A stretch of DNA of 38,886 bases from Gammaproteobacteria bacterium (lineage in GTDB: Bacteria > Pseudomonadota > Gammaproteobacteria > Natronospirales > REEB76): NCBI GenBank assembly GCA_018971365.1, contig JAGXAZ010000004.1, positions 1 to 38,886 of the forward strand, given 5' to 3'. The translations under genes and the position numbers were made by a program. This document shows positions 8,240 through 15,654 of this stretch, in pieces; position 1 is the first letter of the stretch, and every line of letters starts with the position of its first letter. The notes beneath the pieces were generated by a model. That model ran no database searches and had not been told where the DNA came from. It saw only the letters and a list, made by a program, of their open reading frames with translations.

Positions 8240-9085
8240 CTGAATTGCGGTGCACCCAGTCCATACGCGCACTAAAGTAGACCTGCATTTTGGCATCCCG
8301 GGTGAACAGCTTGTGTTCAGTCATCACCTTACCCCGGTCATGGGTCAGCGATAGCTTCATTTGCTGCAGTAACGTCTTGAGCTCCCGGACGAATGCCGTA
8401 CGCACAGCTTTAGCGTCACGGTTCTTAAGCGGCACCGGGATAAGGGTGTACGTGGTGCGTTCCACCAGCGTGCTCACTGCGGACTGGTTGCGGCGGCCCA
8501 TGAGCAAGTCGCCTTCCCGAGGCCCTCACGCTCCGTTGTACCACGGCCGTCGGACGCTCCTCGATGCTGAGCATCTCCGGAATCCGCCCCCGCCGCCGCC
8601 GTTGGTGATGCTGGCGCAGGCAGGCGAGCAGCTCCTTGCGCAGCGCTCCGCGCGGCAGCACATACAGGTAGGTGTAAATCGCCTCGTGGGAAATGCGCAT
8701 GCGGGGATCGTCGGGTTAAGTCTGTCTCAGTTCCTGAGTAATCTGCTCCGGCGAGTGGGATCGGCGCAAGCCTTGCAGTACAAAGTCCTTCAACCACGCC
8801 TGCCGCTTCAACCGCCGGCTCACGCCATGCCGGCGACGTTAATGCGTGCGGCTCTCCGCCACCGCCGCCCGATACCACCCCACGCAGTACGGCATTGCGC
8901 CGTACTTCTCGCGATACGGTCGAGGCCTGCCGACCCAAGTGCTCTGCGATTACCCGTAATGACTGCCCCCGTGCCAGCCCCCGACTCAACTCCTCACGCT
9001 CGATCAAGCATAATCGCCGATACTTTGACACGCAACACCTCCTTGGACACTCTATCTGGGTGTTGCACTGAGAACTTGAGACCGC
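8240..9085 (-). mobile_element. Decayed IS30-family insertion sequence, transposase in three frames
   Basis: On the minus strand an IS30-type transposase can be followed in pieces. The N-terminal helix-turn-helix part is YRRLCLIEREELSRGLARG with STVSREVRRN (about 9030-8880). A frameshift leads to MRISHEAIYTYLYVLPRGAL and RKELLACLRQH (8700-8610). A further shift leads to the catalytic part NQSAVSTLVERTT and KLSLTHDRGKVMTEH (8510-8290). The end of the protein with the last catalytic Glu is missing; the match stops near 8275, close to the chr operon end. The outer end near 9050-9085 (GTTGCACTGAGAACTTGAGA) looks like an IS30-family terminus. The element cannot be active. Confidence 0.85.
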
Positions 9086-9265
9086 CCAGTCTTTCAATAT
9101 GAACACGCGATTCGTGAACCCGAGCCGTGTGGAAGCGAAAATCCGTCAAGACGGACATGGTTTGAGCCGAGTGCTCAATCGACACTCCTGGATCCGATTC
9201 AGCATCGCTCAACACCATCGAATTGCCGGCTGGATACAATGACAAGGCAGCGTTCATGGAACTTC

Positions 9266-9631
9266 CTACGCGGGCCACCCTGCCGGCACCCGGTTCGCCA
9301 GACGGCTGAGCAGGGCTTTACAAGTCTGGACCGCTCGGCGGCGTGCGGCGAGACGGGCAATGAGTGTTGTCTGCTGCTGCTGCAGCGCCCGGCAATTACC
9401 TTTATCCAACGCCTGAAAGAAATCTTTCAGTTCGCCCAGCAACAGGCCTGATTGCACGGCGGCATGGATCAGCCGGAGCCGTTCGACACAGGCCTGATCG
9501 TATTGTCCGTGCCCGCCGTTCGTCGTTTTGCACGGCGCAACCAGACCGAGCTGCACGTAGATACGGACCTGGTGCACCGAAACGCCGGCGCGCTTGGCCG
9601 CTTCGGAAATCGGATAGGCTGCTTGTGCCAT
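9266..9631 (-). CDS. merD: MerD-like MerR-family coregulator
   Basis: The 121-residue protein has a MerR-type winged helix at its N terminus (ISEAAKRAGVSVHQVRIYVQLGLV) and a TTNGGHGQYDQACVERLRLI segment like that of MerD. The short C-terminal part lacks the three Hg(II)-binding cysteines of MerR. MerD normally displaces activated MerR and switches the mer operon down, and it is usually encoded after merA, as here. It is the last gene of the minus-strand merA unit, 21 bp after the flavoprotein. A different small MerR-family regulator is the alternative. Confidence 0.75.
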   Translation of the reverse strand: MAQAAYPISEAAKRAGVSVHQVRIYVQLGLVAPCKTTNGGHGQYDQACVERLRLIHAAVQSGLLLGELKDFFQALDKGNCRALQQQQTTLIARLAARRRAVQTCKALLSRLANRVPAGWPA

Positions 9632-9652
9632 GGCTTTGAACCGCAGCCGGGA

Positions 9653-11005
9653 TCAAAACATCGAGCCGAGGTCGGAACCTACCGTAGGATAGGCACTGAC
9701 CATTTTTTTAAGGTCGGTCGTCTTCAGACCAAGCCGTATGGCGAGTCCGAAGAAGTTGATGAGTTCTGCGTACTCTGGACCGATCAGATGGGCTCCAAGG
9801 ATTTCGCCCGTCTGCGCGTCGGTAACGATTTTCGTCGCCGCGCAGGTCTCGCCGACTCGCATATTGGAATACCAGCCGCTGGTGTCGGTAAACGCAACAT
9901 GGATTTCGCGGCCCTGATGTTTCGCTTCCGCTTCCAGCATACCGACACGCGCCAGCTCGGGGATGGTGAAAACCACCGTCGGGACGCCCCGATAATCCGG
10001 CGTGGTGTGATTCCCCTTGAGCATATTGGAAGCCGCCACTTTGCCTTCGAACACGGCTACCGGGGTGAGCGGCGCTCCCGGCGTGTCGGCAGCATCACCC
10101 GCAGCATAGATGGCAGGATTCGAGACGCTTTGAAGATAGTCGTTCACCATTACGCCCTTGTCACCAGCTTTTACGCCCACGGCCGCAAGGTTCAAATTCT
10201 CAATAGCGGGCATGCGCCCCGCGCCGTGCACGACGAGATCGACCATCCAGTGCTGGTCGTTCCCGTCTTTCTCGGCTGAAACGGTAAAGCCGTCACCGGT
10301 CTTTTCAATGGATTTGAGTTGCGTGTTGAGATTGATCTTGATGCCGACGGCACGGCTGCGTTCTATGAGCTTATCGACAAGATCAGGGTCAAAGGCCTTG
10401 AGCGGCTTGCTTCCATGATCGAGGATGATGACCTCGCTGCCGGCACGTGCAGCGATATGAGCGAACTCAAAGGAAATGAAGCCGCCGCCGACGAACAGGA
10501 TGCGTTTCGGCAGCGCTTCAAGTTCCATGAATCGAGTACTGTCGACCAGATACTCTGTGCCGGGAACATTGAGCGGGCGCGGTTTGGCACCGGATGCGAT
10601 CAGAATGTATCTGCCTTCCAGGCGGGCTCCATTGACTTCGATGGCATGGCGATCCACGAAGCGTGCCGGGCCGTGAAGGGTGGCAATGTCATGGTGTTTC
10701 AGACCGTCCTCTATCCTGCGCGGCATTTTCTCGGTGAAGGATCGTTTGAAAGCCACCAGATCAGCCCAGTCGATCCTGAGTCCAGCATCTTCGATGCCCT
10801 TGCCGCGCATCAGGCGGGCGGCGTCAATGATCTCCGCTCCCCGGCGCAGCATCTTCTTCGGGTCGCAGCCCCTGAGCGCGCAGGTGCCTCCATAAGGCAG
10901 TTCGTCCACTACCGCAACGGACCAGCCGGCCGCGGCGCATTTGTTGGCCGCACTGACGGCGGCCATGCCCACGCCCAGAACGATGAGATCGAATGATTGA
11001 CGCAT
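9653..11005 (-). CDS. Pyridine nucleotide-disulfide oxidoreductase, glutathione-reductase-like
   Basis: This 450-residue FAD enzyme has the N-terminal dinucleotide site (LIVLGVGMAAVSAA), a redox-active pair Cys42-Cys47 in GTCALRGCDPKK, a second NAD(P) site (ILFVGGGFISFEFAHIAA) and the FAD-binding IYAAGDAADTPG. The C-terminal dimerisation end reads SAYPTVGSD where the classical enzymes have His-x-His-Pro-Thr, so the usual catalytic His base is a Tyr or is absent. It also lacks the N-terminal HMA domain and the C-terminal Cys pair of MerA. AAGGA lies 7 bp before the ATG. It follows merA by about 100 bp. Substrate is unknown; a low-molecular-weight thiol or metal-thiol reductase is possible. Confidence 0.85.
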   Translation of the reverse strand: MRQSFDLIVLGVGMAAVSAANKCAAAGWSVAVVDELPYGGTCALRGCDPKKMLRRGAEIIDAARLMRGKGIEDAGLRIDWADLVAFKRSFTEKMPRRIEDGLKHHDIATLHGPARFVDRHAIEVNGARLEGRYILIASGAKPRPLNVPGTEYLVDSTRFMELEALPKRILFVGGGFISFEFAHIAARAGSEVIILDHGSKPLKAFDPDLVDKLIERSRAVGIKINLNTQLKSIEKTGDGFTVSAEKDGNDQHWMVDLVVHGAGRMPAIENLNLAAVGVKAGDKGVMVNDYLQSVSNPAIYAAGDAADTPGAPLTPVAVFEGKVAASNMLKGNHTTPDYRGVPTVVFTIPELARVGMLEAEAKHQGREIHVAFTDTSGWYSNMRVGETCAATKIVTDAQTGEILGAHLIGPEYAELINFFGLAIRLGLKTTDLKKMVSAYPTVGSDLGSMF

Positions 11006-11106
11006 ATCGAATCCTTAGATATGAGTTGGGCTGATGGCTGACCGCTGACGACTCCCCAGCGGGTAGTCGGGTCCGGTACCAGCGTTTATCGGGATCTGCT
11101 CCTCCC

Positions 11107-12750
11107 TCACCCCGCACAACAGGAGAGTTTGGTCACATCCATGCTGAAGGTCTGGGCACAGAGCTTGAGCCCCTCGGCCATGACCAGATAAGGGAACATC
11201 GTATCGGCGAGCTGCTGCACCGTCATATGCTGGCGGATGGCGAGTGCGGCGATCTCGATGATCTCACCGGCTTCGGGAGCAAGAATCTGCGCCCCGAGCA
11301 GCCGGCCGCCGGTGGTCTCCGCCACCAGCTTGATGAAGCCCTGGGTCTCGAAATTGGCCAGCGCCCGCGGCACGTTGTCCAAGGTCAGCGTGCGGCTGTC
11401 CACGGCGAGACCCTGTTCCCCGGCCGCCGCTTCGGTAAGACCTACCGTCGCGACTTGCGGATCGGTAAACACCACCGCCGGCATGGTGGACAGATCCAGC
11501 GTAGCGTCACCACCCAACATGTTGATGGCCGCGCGCGTACCCCCAGCCGCCGCCACGTACACAAACTGCGGATGGCGGGTGCAGTCGCCCGCAGCGTACA
11601 CCTGTTCAATCGAAGTGCGCAGATGATCATCCACGATAATTGCGCCGTTGCGCTCGATTTTCACGCCGATGGCATCGAGTCCGAGGCCGGCGGTATTGGG
11701 ACGGCGGCCCGTCGCCACCAGCAAGCGGTCGCCGGTGATGAGCTCGCTGCCGATATCCACTCCAAACTGGCTGCCGGAATGATGGACGGATTTGGTCGTG
11801 ATTCCGGTAAGAATGCGCAAGCCTTCTCCCTCAAGAAACGTCGCAAGCTCCGCGCCGAGGGCCTCGTCTTCACGCGGCAGCAGCCGGGGTAGAAGTTCGA
11901 TCACGCTGACCTTGGAGCCCAAGCGCAGGAATGCTTGCGCCAGCTCTAGCCCGACCGCCGAACCGCCGAGTACGATGAGGTGTTCGGGGAGGTCTTCTGC
12001 CACCAGCGCTTCGGTCGAGGTCCAGTAGGGGGTGTCCCGCAGACCGGGAATGGATGGCACAGCCGGTGAAGCCCCCGTGGCAATCAGGACGCGATCCGCC
12101 TGCACGTGCGTTTCGGAACCGTCGGGGCGTTTTACCGAAAGAGCAGTCGGTGCAGTGAAACGCGCCTGGCCCTGAAGCAGGTTGATGTTGGGGTTGTCGT
12201 CGAGGTTGTGCTGATACTTGGCCTGCCGCAATTCGTCCACGCGCGCCTGTTGCTGCGCCACAAGACGCCGGCGCTCCAGGACCGCGGTCGCCTTGCCAAG
12301 GCCATTAAAAGGATGATGCTCCATCTGGTGTGCCACGTGTGCGGCCCGGATCATGATCTTGGAAGGCACGCAGCCAATGTTGACGCAGGTGCCGCCCAGC
12401 GTACCCTGCTCGATCATCGTCACCTGTGCACCCTCGCTGGCGGCGCGTAAAGCGCAAGCAAAAGCTGCCGAGCCGCTGCCGATGATGACCACTCGCAGGC
12501 CCGACTCCCCGCCGGTGTGCGCGGGTGGAATGGACTCGGGACCGAGCGATTCCGCTCCATAGCCTTTCGCCCGCACCGCGTTGAGCAGGCGCTCGACAGG
12601 AAGGGCCTCGCGAAGCTCGACCTTCGCCTGGGCGTCAGGAAAGGAGACCCGGGCCGTGACCCCGGGAAGTGCATTTAAGGCTTTTTCAATCGTGCGCGCG
12701 CAGTGGTCGCAGGTCATGCCAGTGATGCGCAGAGTCGTGTTCTGTGCCAT
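11107..12750 (-). CDS. merA: Mercuric reductase MerA with N-terminal HMA domain
   Basis: MerA reduces Hg(II) to volatile Hg(0) in the cytoplasm with NADPH and FAD. The 547-residue protein has one HMA domain with GMTCDHCA at residues 11-18, the FAD site VVIIGSGSAAFACA, the redox pair Cys122 and Cys127 in GTCVNIGCVPSK, the NAD(P) site VLGGSAVGLELAQAF and the C-terminal Cys544-Cys545 pair (SCCAG) that delivers Hg(II) to the active site. GGAG is 8 bp upstream of the ATG. A MerR-type promoter precedes it at 12808-12839. No merT, merP or merC lies nearby, which is unusual; the small CC proteins at 14725 and 21563 could take over uptake. Confidence 0.97.
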   Translation of the reverse strand: MAQNTTLRITGMTCDHCARTIEKALNALPGVTARVSFPDAQAKVELREALPVERLLNAVRAKGYGAESLGPESIPPAHTGGESGLRVVIIGSGSAAFACALRAASEGAQVTMIEQGTLGGTCVNIGCVPSKIMIRAAHVAHQMEHHPFNGLGKATAVLERRRLVAQQQARVDELRQAKYQHNLDDNPNINLLQGQARFTAPTALSVKRPDGSETHVQADRVLIATGASPAVPSIPGLRDTPYWTSTEALVAEDLPEHLIVLGGSAVGLELAQAFLRLGSKVSVIELLPRLLPREDEALGAELATFLEGEGLRILTGITTKSVHHSGSQFGVDIGSELITGDRLLVATGRRPNTAGLGLDAIGVKIERNGAIIVDDHLRTSIEQVYAAGDCTRHPQFVYVAAAGGTRAAINMLGGDATLDLSTMPAVVFTDPQVATVGLTEAAAGEQGLAVDSRTLTLDNVPRALANFETQGFIKLVAETTGGRLLGAQILAPEAGEIIEIAALAIRQHMTVQQLADTMFPYLVMAEGLKLCAQTFSMDVTKLSCCAG

Positions 12751-12807
12751 CCTCGTATCTCCGTGTTCGGCGATTATCCGACCCCATGTGCGGCCGGAAT
12801 GCTTGAC

Positions 12808-12839
12808 AGCGTAGACCCTGTACCTAGGTAAAGAGTCAA
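12808..12839 (-). promoter_or_regulatory. MerR-type promoter and operator of merA
   Basis: On the minus strand a -35 TTGACT (12834-12839) and a -10 TACGCT (12808-12813) are separated by 20 bp, the overlong spacing typical of MerR-activated promoters. The spacer carries a dyad (12815-12836, 9 of 11 pairs matching) centred on ACCTAGGT. The -10 lies about 58 bp before the merA start. The MerR at 15060 is the likely regulator, though it is encoded 2.3 kb away on the other strand. Confidence 0.8.
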
Positions 12840-13098
12840 GCCCTTGGCGGCCGATTTGAGTTACGCTGCGGGAATGCGTTGATCAGATCATGCAGGCCAG
12901 TTGCGACCCGACGGAGTGCGTCTAATTTGGACGCACCTCTTCCATCAGCATGGCCCCGTCGCGGCCCAAGATTCGGATCTTGTCACAGTACAAGTGCTCA
13001 ATACATAACGGGCATTTACCGCAAGCGACGGTTCCTTGTCCGCGAATACCGATAAAGAATCCTTAAGAAAATATTTCCAAGCGTTTCATTTTTATTAC
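12840..13098. other. Intergenic stretch between merA and arsR promoters
   Basis: No gene with a normal start is visible. There is an inverted repeat GTGCGTC (12916-12922) with GACGCAC (12930-12936). On the minus strand an open frame ending at 12922 reads CGKCPLCIEHLYCDKIRIL and then GRDGAMLMEEVRPN; it has no ATG, GTG or TTG start after its upstream stop, so it may be a remnant of a Cys-rich protein. I do not recognise it. Confidence 0.4.
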
Positions 13099-13149
13099 TT
13101 GACGATTAACCCCATTAAATGTTTACAATATTACATGAGATACTGTAAT
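13099..13149 (+). promoter_or_regulatory. arsR promoter with overlapping inverted-repeat operator
   Basis: TTGACG (13099-13104) and TACAAT (13124-13129) form a -35/-10 pair with a 19-bp spacer. Immediately after, ATTACA (13130-13135) and TGTAAT (13144-13149) form an inverted repeat with an 8-bp spacer that reaches into the arsR start codon at 13148. This is the usual place for an ArsR-family autoregulatory site. Transcription would start only about 12 bp before the ATG, leaving little room for a Shine-Dalgarno, and none is seen. Confidence 0.6.
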
Positions 13150-13531
13150 GATGAATAATGAGCTAATCACCAAGAGACTGGGAGCCTTGGCGCATCCTGC
13201 ACGCCTCACCATCGTCCGCATGCTGGTGCGGGTTGGCCCTTCTGGCCTGCCGGCGGGTAAATTAGGTGCAGCAATGGATATCGCCCCTAATGCCCTGACC
13301 TTTCATCTCCAAAAGCTAGCAAATGTCAGCCTTGTCAGCTCCCGGCGAGAAGGTCAATACGTAGTCTATACCGCTGATTTCACCAACCTGCTCGGCTTGG
13401 TAGAACACATCGTCGGCGCCTGTTGTGTCGATACGGCTGAAAAATGCGGACCACGTTGTTCACCGAGTACACGGAGTCCGTTGAACACAGCATCCTCCCT
13501 TAAATCCACCTCAAAAAGGAATTCAAAATGA
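13148..13531 (+). CDS. ArsR-family metal(loid)-sensing repressor with C-terminal cysteines
   Basis: This 127-residue winged-helix protein has the ArsR fold: LGALAHPARLTIVRMLVRVG, then the recognition helix APNALTFHLQKLANVSLV and the wing REGQYVVYTAD. After the last helix it has Cys92, Cys93, Cys100 and Cys104 (GACCVDTAEKCGPRC). This resembles the Cys-Cys-spacer-Cys As(III) site near the C terminus of the ArsR described from Acidithiobacillus ferrooxidans, with one extra residue in the spacer. It starts a run of closely packed genes and overlaps the next by ATGA. As(III), Sb(III) or Hg(II) sensing is plausible, but no arsenic efflux or reductase gene is near. Confidence 0.9.
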   Translation: MMNNELITKRLGALAHPARLTIVRMLVRVGPSGLPAGKLGAAMDIAPNALTFHLQKLANVSLVSSRREGQYVVYTADFTNLLGLVEHIVGACCVDTAEKCGPRCSPSTRSPLNTASSLKSTSKRNSK

Positions 13532-13977
13532 TTGAAGCTCAACGTTCCGGTCGTTCCTGGCCGCGCGCCATTGGCATCGGTCTGGGCGTCGCCGTGCTGA
13601 CCGCGGCGGTGATGGTGACACTGCTCAAAATAGGCGTTTCACCTTTTCCCAAACCGCCCTCACTGGCCTTTGCCGAAACCATGCTGGGACGCAACCTGCC
13701 GTTACCCGTTGGCCTGCTGTTCCATGCGGCTTGGGTAACCTTGTGGAGCGTGGTGTACGTGCGTTTCTTTCCGCGACGCAACCTCTGGACGGCGCTGGGT
13801 CTGGCGTTAGTCCTGTGGCTGGTCATCCTGGCGGTGTTCTTTCCGCTGGTGGGCTGGGGATTAGCGGGGCTGCACATCAGTCCCAAGTTGATCCCGGCTT
13901 CGCTGCTGCCGCACTTGTTGTTCGGGTTTTTGCTGTGGGGTCTGGACAAGTATCTTCCTCGCAAACCCGCACAGTAG
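13528..13977 (+). CDS. Multi-pass membrane protein of unknown function
   Basis: This 149-residue protein has four likely membrane segments, at about 14-35, 60-80, 85-110 and 120-140. It has no cysteines, no obvious metal site and no family I can name with confidence. The start codon overlaps the arsR stop (ATGA), so it is translationally coupled to the regulator and probably under its control. A rhodanese follows 13 bp later. The position in an ArsR-controlled run suggests a role in metal or thiol stress, but that is inference only. Confidence 0.8.
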   Translation: MIEAQRSGRSWPRAIGIGLGVAVLTAAVMVTLLKIGVSPFPKPPSLAFAETMLGRNLPLPVGLLFHAAWVTLWSVVYVRFFPRRNLWTALGLALVLWLVILAVFFPLVGWGLAGLHISPKLIPASLLPHLLFGFLLWGLDKYLPRKPAQ

Positions 13978-13990
13978 GAGTCATCCAACT

Positions 13991-14311
13991 ATGACCACGA
14001 TAGATGCCAATACCCTGCGCACCTGGCAGTTGCAGAGGCGCGAATTTATCCTGGTGGATACTTTACCTGCGGAGAGTTTCGCCAAGGGGCATCTGCCAGA
14101 CGCCATCAACATCGTATCCGATGATATTTTGCAGCAGGCCCCTGACCGCCTCCCCGACAAGCAGGCGCTGATTGTGGTCTATTGCGCGAGCGCCACCTGC
14201 AAGCGGGCCGGTCTGTCGGCGGAACGCCTCGCACGCCTCGGTTACAACCAAGTCCATCATTTTGTCGGTGGCAAAAGGGATTGGGTGGCCGCAGGTTTTC
14301 CATTGGAGTAA
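13991..14311 (+). CDS. Single-domain rhodanese with CASATCKRAG active loop
   Basis: The 106-residue protein is a rhodanese domain: EFILVDTLPAESFAKGHLPDAINI, the catalytic Cys loop YCASATCKRAGL, and HHFVGGKRDWVAAGFPLE at the end. A second Cys lies five residues after the catalytic one, which could form a disulfide or help bind a soft metal. It is the third gene of the ArsR-led run and is separate in sequence from the rhodanese of the chr operon at 7478. Sulfur transfer is the family function; the physiological partner is unknown. Confidence 0.88.
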   Translation: MTTIDANTLRTWQLQRREFILVDTLPAESFAKGHLPDAINIVSDDILQQAPDRLPDKQALIVVYCASATCKRAGLSAERLARLGYNQVHHFVGGKRDWVAAGFPLE

Positions 14312-14323
14312 CCGGAGCATCGA

Positions 14324-14671
14324 ATGCCAACGCGGGAAGCCGCCCTGATGTTGCTGGTTTATGTTGGTGCTGCGCTGTTCGAGATCGCTGGTTGTTTTGC
14401 GTTCTGGGCCGTCTTGCGGCTGGAACGAACTGCGTGGTGGATCATACTGGGTGTCGCTGCCTTGCTGCTGTTCGCGGCCTTGTTGACACGCATCGACGTG
14501 AATCTGGCTGGACGCGCCTACGCAGCTTATGGCGGCATTTATATCGTCGCGTCACTGGCATGGTTGTGGCTGGTCGAGAGACAGTCACCAGATCGCTGGG
14601 ACTTGGTCGGTGCCGGGCTCTGTGTAGCCGGCACCCTGGTGATCCTGATGGGGCGCCACGGGGCGATCTAA
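14324..14671 (+). CDS. YnfA/UPF0060-family small membrane protein
   Basis: At 115 residues with four hydrophobic segments, this fits the YnfA (UPF0060) family. Signature pieces are [12 protein letters not shown] near the start, [20 protein letters not shown] in the middle and [19 protein letters not shown] near the end. YnfA proteins resemble small multidrug resistance transporters and have been linked to export of cationic compounds. It is 12 bp after the rhodanese and 53 bp before the MerF-like gene. The family call is strong; the substrate in this setting is not known. Confidence 0.9.
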   Translation: MPTREAALMLLVYVGAALFEIAGCFAFWAVLRLERTAWWIILGVAALLLFAALLTRIDVNLAGRAYAAYGGIYIVASLAWLWLVERQSPDRWDLVGAGLCVAGTLVILMGRHGAI

Positions 14672-14724
14672 CGCCGTAATGCCAGCATTGTAGGCAAGTC
14701 TGATTATTAAGTGGAGATCCAATT

Positions 14725-14976
14725 GTGAAGTACAAATGGCTAGCTGCGGGATTGCTTGGGAGCGCATTCGCGGTCTTTTGTTGCGCGCTTCCCGTTCTGA
14801 CTATGGTCAGCGGGGTGGGTTTGTCGCTGCTCAGCATCATCCGCGGCTTTTGGCCTTTGGCATTGATTGTCCTATTGACTGTTCTGGCCGGCGGTATTGC
14901 GTTGAAGGTGTACCAGTCCAAATCAGAGTGCTGTCAACCCGGTTCTGGCGACGCCGCGTCAAGAGATGAGTTGTGA
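14725..14976 (+). CDS. Small MerF/MerT-like membrane protein with two vicinal Cys pairs
   Basis: The GTG start at 14725 has GGAG 8 bp upstream. The 83-residue product has two membrane helices (about 5-30 and 42-62). Cys19-Cys20 lie in the first helix (FCCALPVL) and Cys69-Cys70 (SECCQ) near the C terminus. This arrangement resembles MerF and MerT, where a CC pair in helix 1 and a second pair on the cytoplasmic side hand Hg(II) inward to MerA. It is not close enough to name it merF. It sits directly before the Hg-type merR, which supports a mercury link. Confidence 0.75.
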   Translation: MKYKWLAAGLLGSAFAVFCCALPVLTMVSGVGLSLLSIIRGFWPLALIVLLTVLAGGIALKVYQSKSECCQPGSGDAASRDEL

Positions 14977-15059
14977 TTGAATTGACGTCAGGCAGTCAGA
15001 AAGTGTCATAGATCGTTAACAGAGTAACAGGGCAACACAGATTTCTATAGGATATCCGC

Positions 15060-15509
15060 ATGCCGCAAACACTATCCATCGGAGAGTTGGCGAAAGCCGC
15101 CGGCGTGCAGGTAACCACGGTGAGGTTTTATGAGCGCAAGGGCTTGCTCCTTACCCCAGCCCGCCGTGCGTCAGGTTACCGGGTGTACGGCGACGATGCC
15201 GTCCAGCGGCTTCGGTTTATCCAGGAGGCCAAAGAACTGGGATTTTCTCTGCACGAAATCGCTGAACTGCTGACGCTGCGCGTCGGTACCGGACGCACCT
15301 GCAGGAATGTTCGGCAACACGCGGTGCAAAAAATTGCTGATGTGGATGCCAAGATCCGGCAATTAAAGCGCTTCAAACGGGCCCTGCAGAAATTGGTAGC
15401 GCAGTGCGAGGCGGGCGGTACGCAGGGTGCGTGTCCGATTCTCGACGCGCTGGAGCATCCGAAGACGGCCCCGCTGTCGCTTCGCAAGAGCCCGCGCCCC
15501 CCTGCTTGA
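15060..15509 (+). CDS. merR: Hg(II)-responsive regulator MerR
   Basis: This 149-residue MerR-family activator has the N-terminal helix-turn-helix (LSIGELAKAAGVQVTTVRFY) and a long dimerisation helix. Cys81, Cys116 and Cys125 have 34 and 8 residues between them, exactly the spacing of Cys82, Cys117 and Cys126 that bind Hg(II) in classical MerR. AGGAT is 8 bp before the ATG. A C-terminal tail (KTAPLSLRKSPRPPA) extends beyond the usual end. It is the last gene of the plus-strand ArsR-led run and most likely controls the merA promoter at 12808-12839. Being separate from the operator is atypical, since merR is usually divergent from its target. Confidence 0.92.
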   Translation: MPQTLSIGELAKAAGVQVTTVRFYERKGLLLTPARRASGYRVYGDDAVQRLRFIQEAKELGFSLHEIAELLTLRVGTGRTCRNVRQHAVQKIADVDAKIRQLKRFKRALQKLVAQCEAGGTQGACPILDALEHPKTAPLSLRKSPRPPA

Positions 15510-15549
15510 GCCCATTCATGCCTTGGGGCGTGTGAGTCCTGCGTGGGCC

Positions 15550-15642
15550 TTAATTAACGCTCTTCCACAGCCGTTTGATGAACACCTTGTTCAGCCAACG
15601 TCTGCGGTCCTCCATGCTGATGGCGATCGGGTGTGTAGTCCG
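15550..15642 (-). mobile_element. Fragment of an IS3-family transposase
   Basis: On the minus strand, in the gap between two convergent merR-type genes, the frame ending in TAA at 15550-15552 reads HPIAISMEDRRRW and then LNKVFIKRLWKSVN. This matches the IS3-family transposase region usually written ISMDGRGRWxDNVFVERLWRSVKYE. Only about 30 residues remain. It marks an old insertion or recombination point between the mercury run and the ATPase run. Confidence 0.65.
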
Positions 15643-15654
15643 GTCGCGACAGAT

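Noticed and set aside
8994-9278. Minus-strand open frame upstream of the IS30 remnant, possible merE
   Set aside because: It has no membrane helices or Cys-Pro-Cys motif as in MerE, and overlaps the merD-like gene end and the IS terminus.
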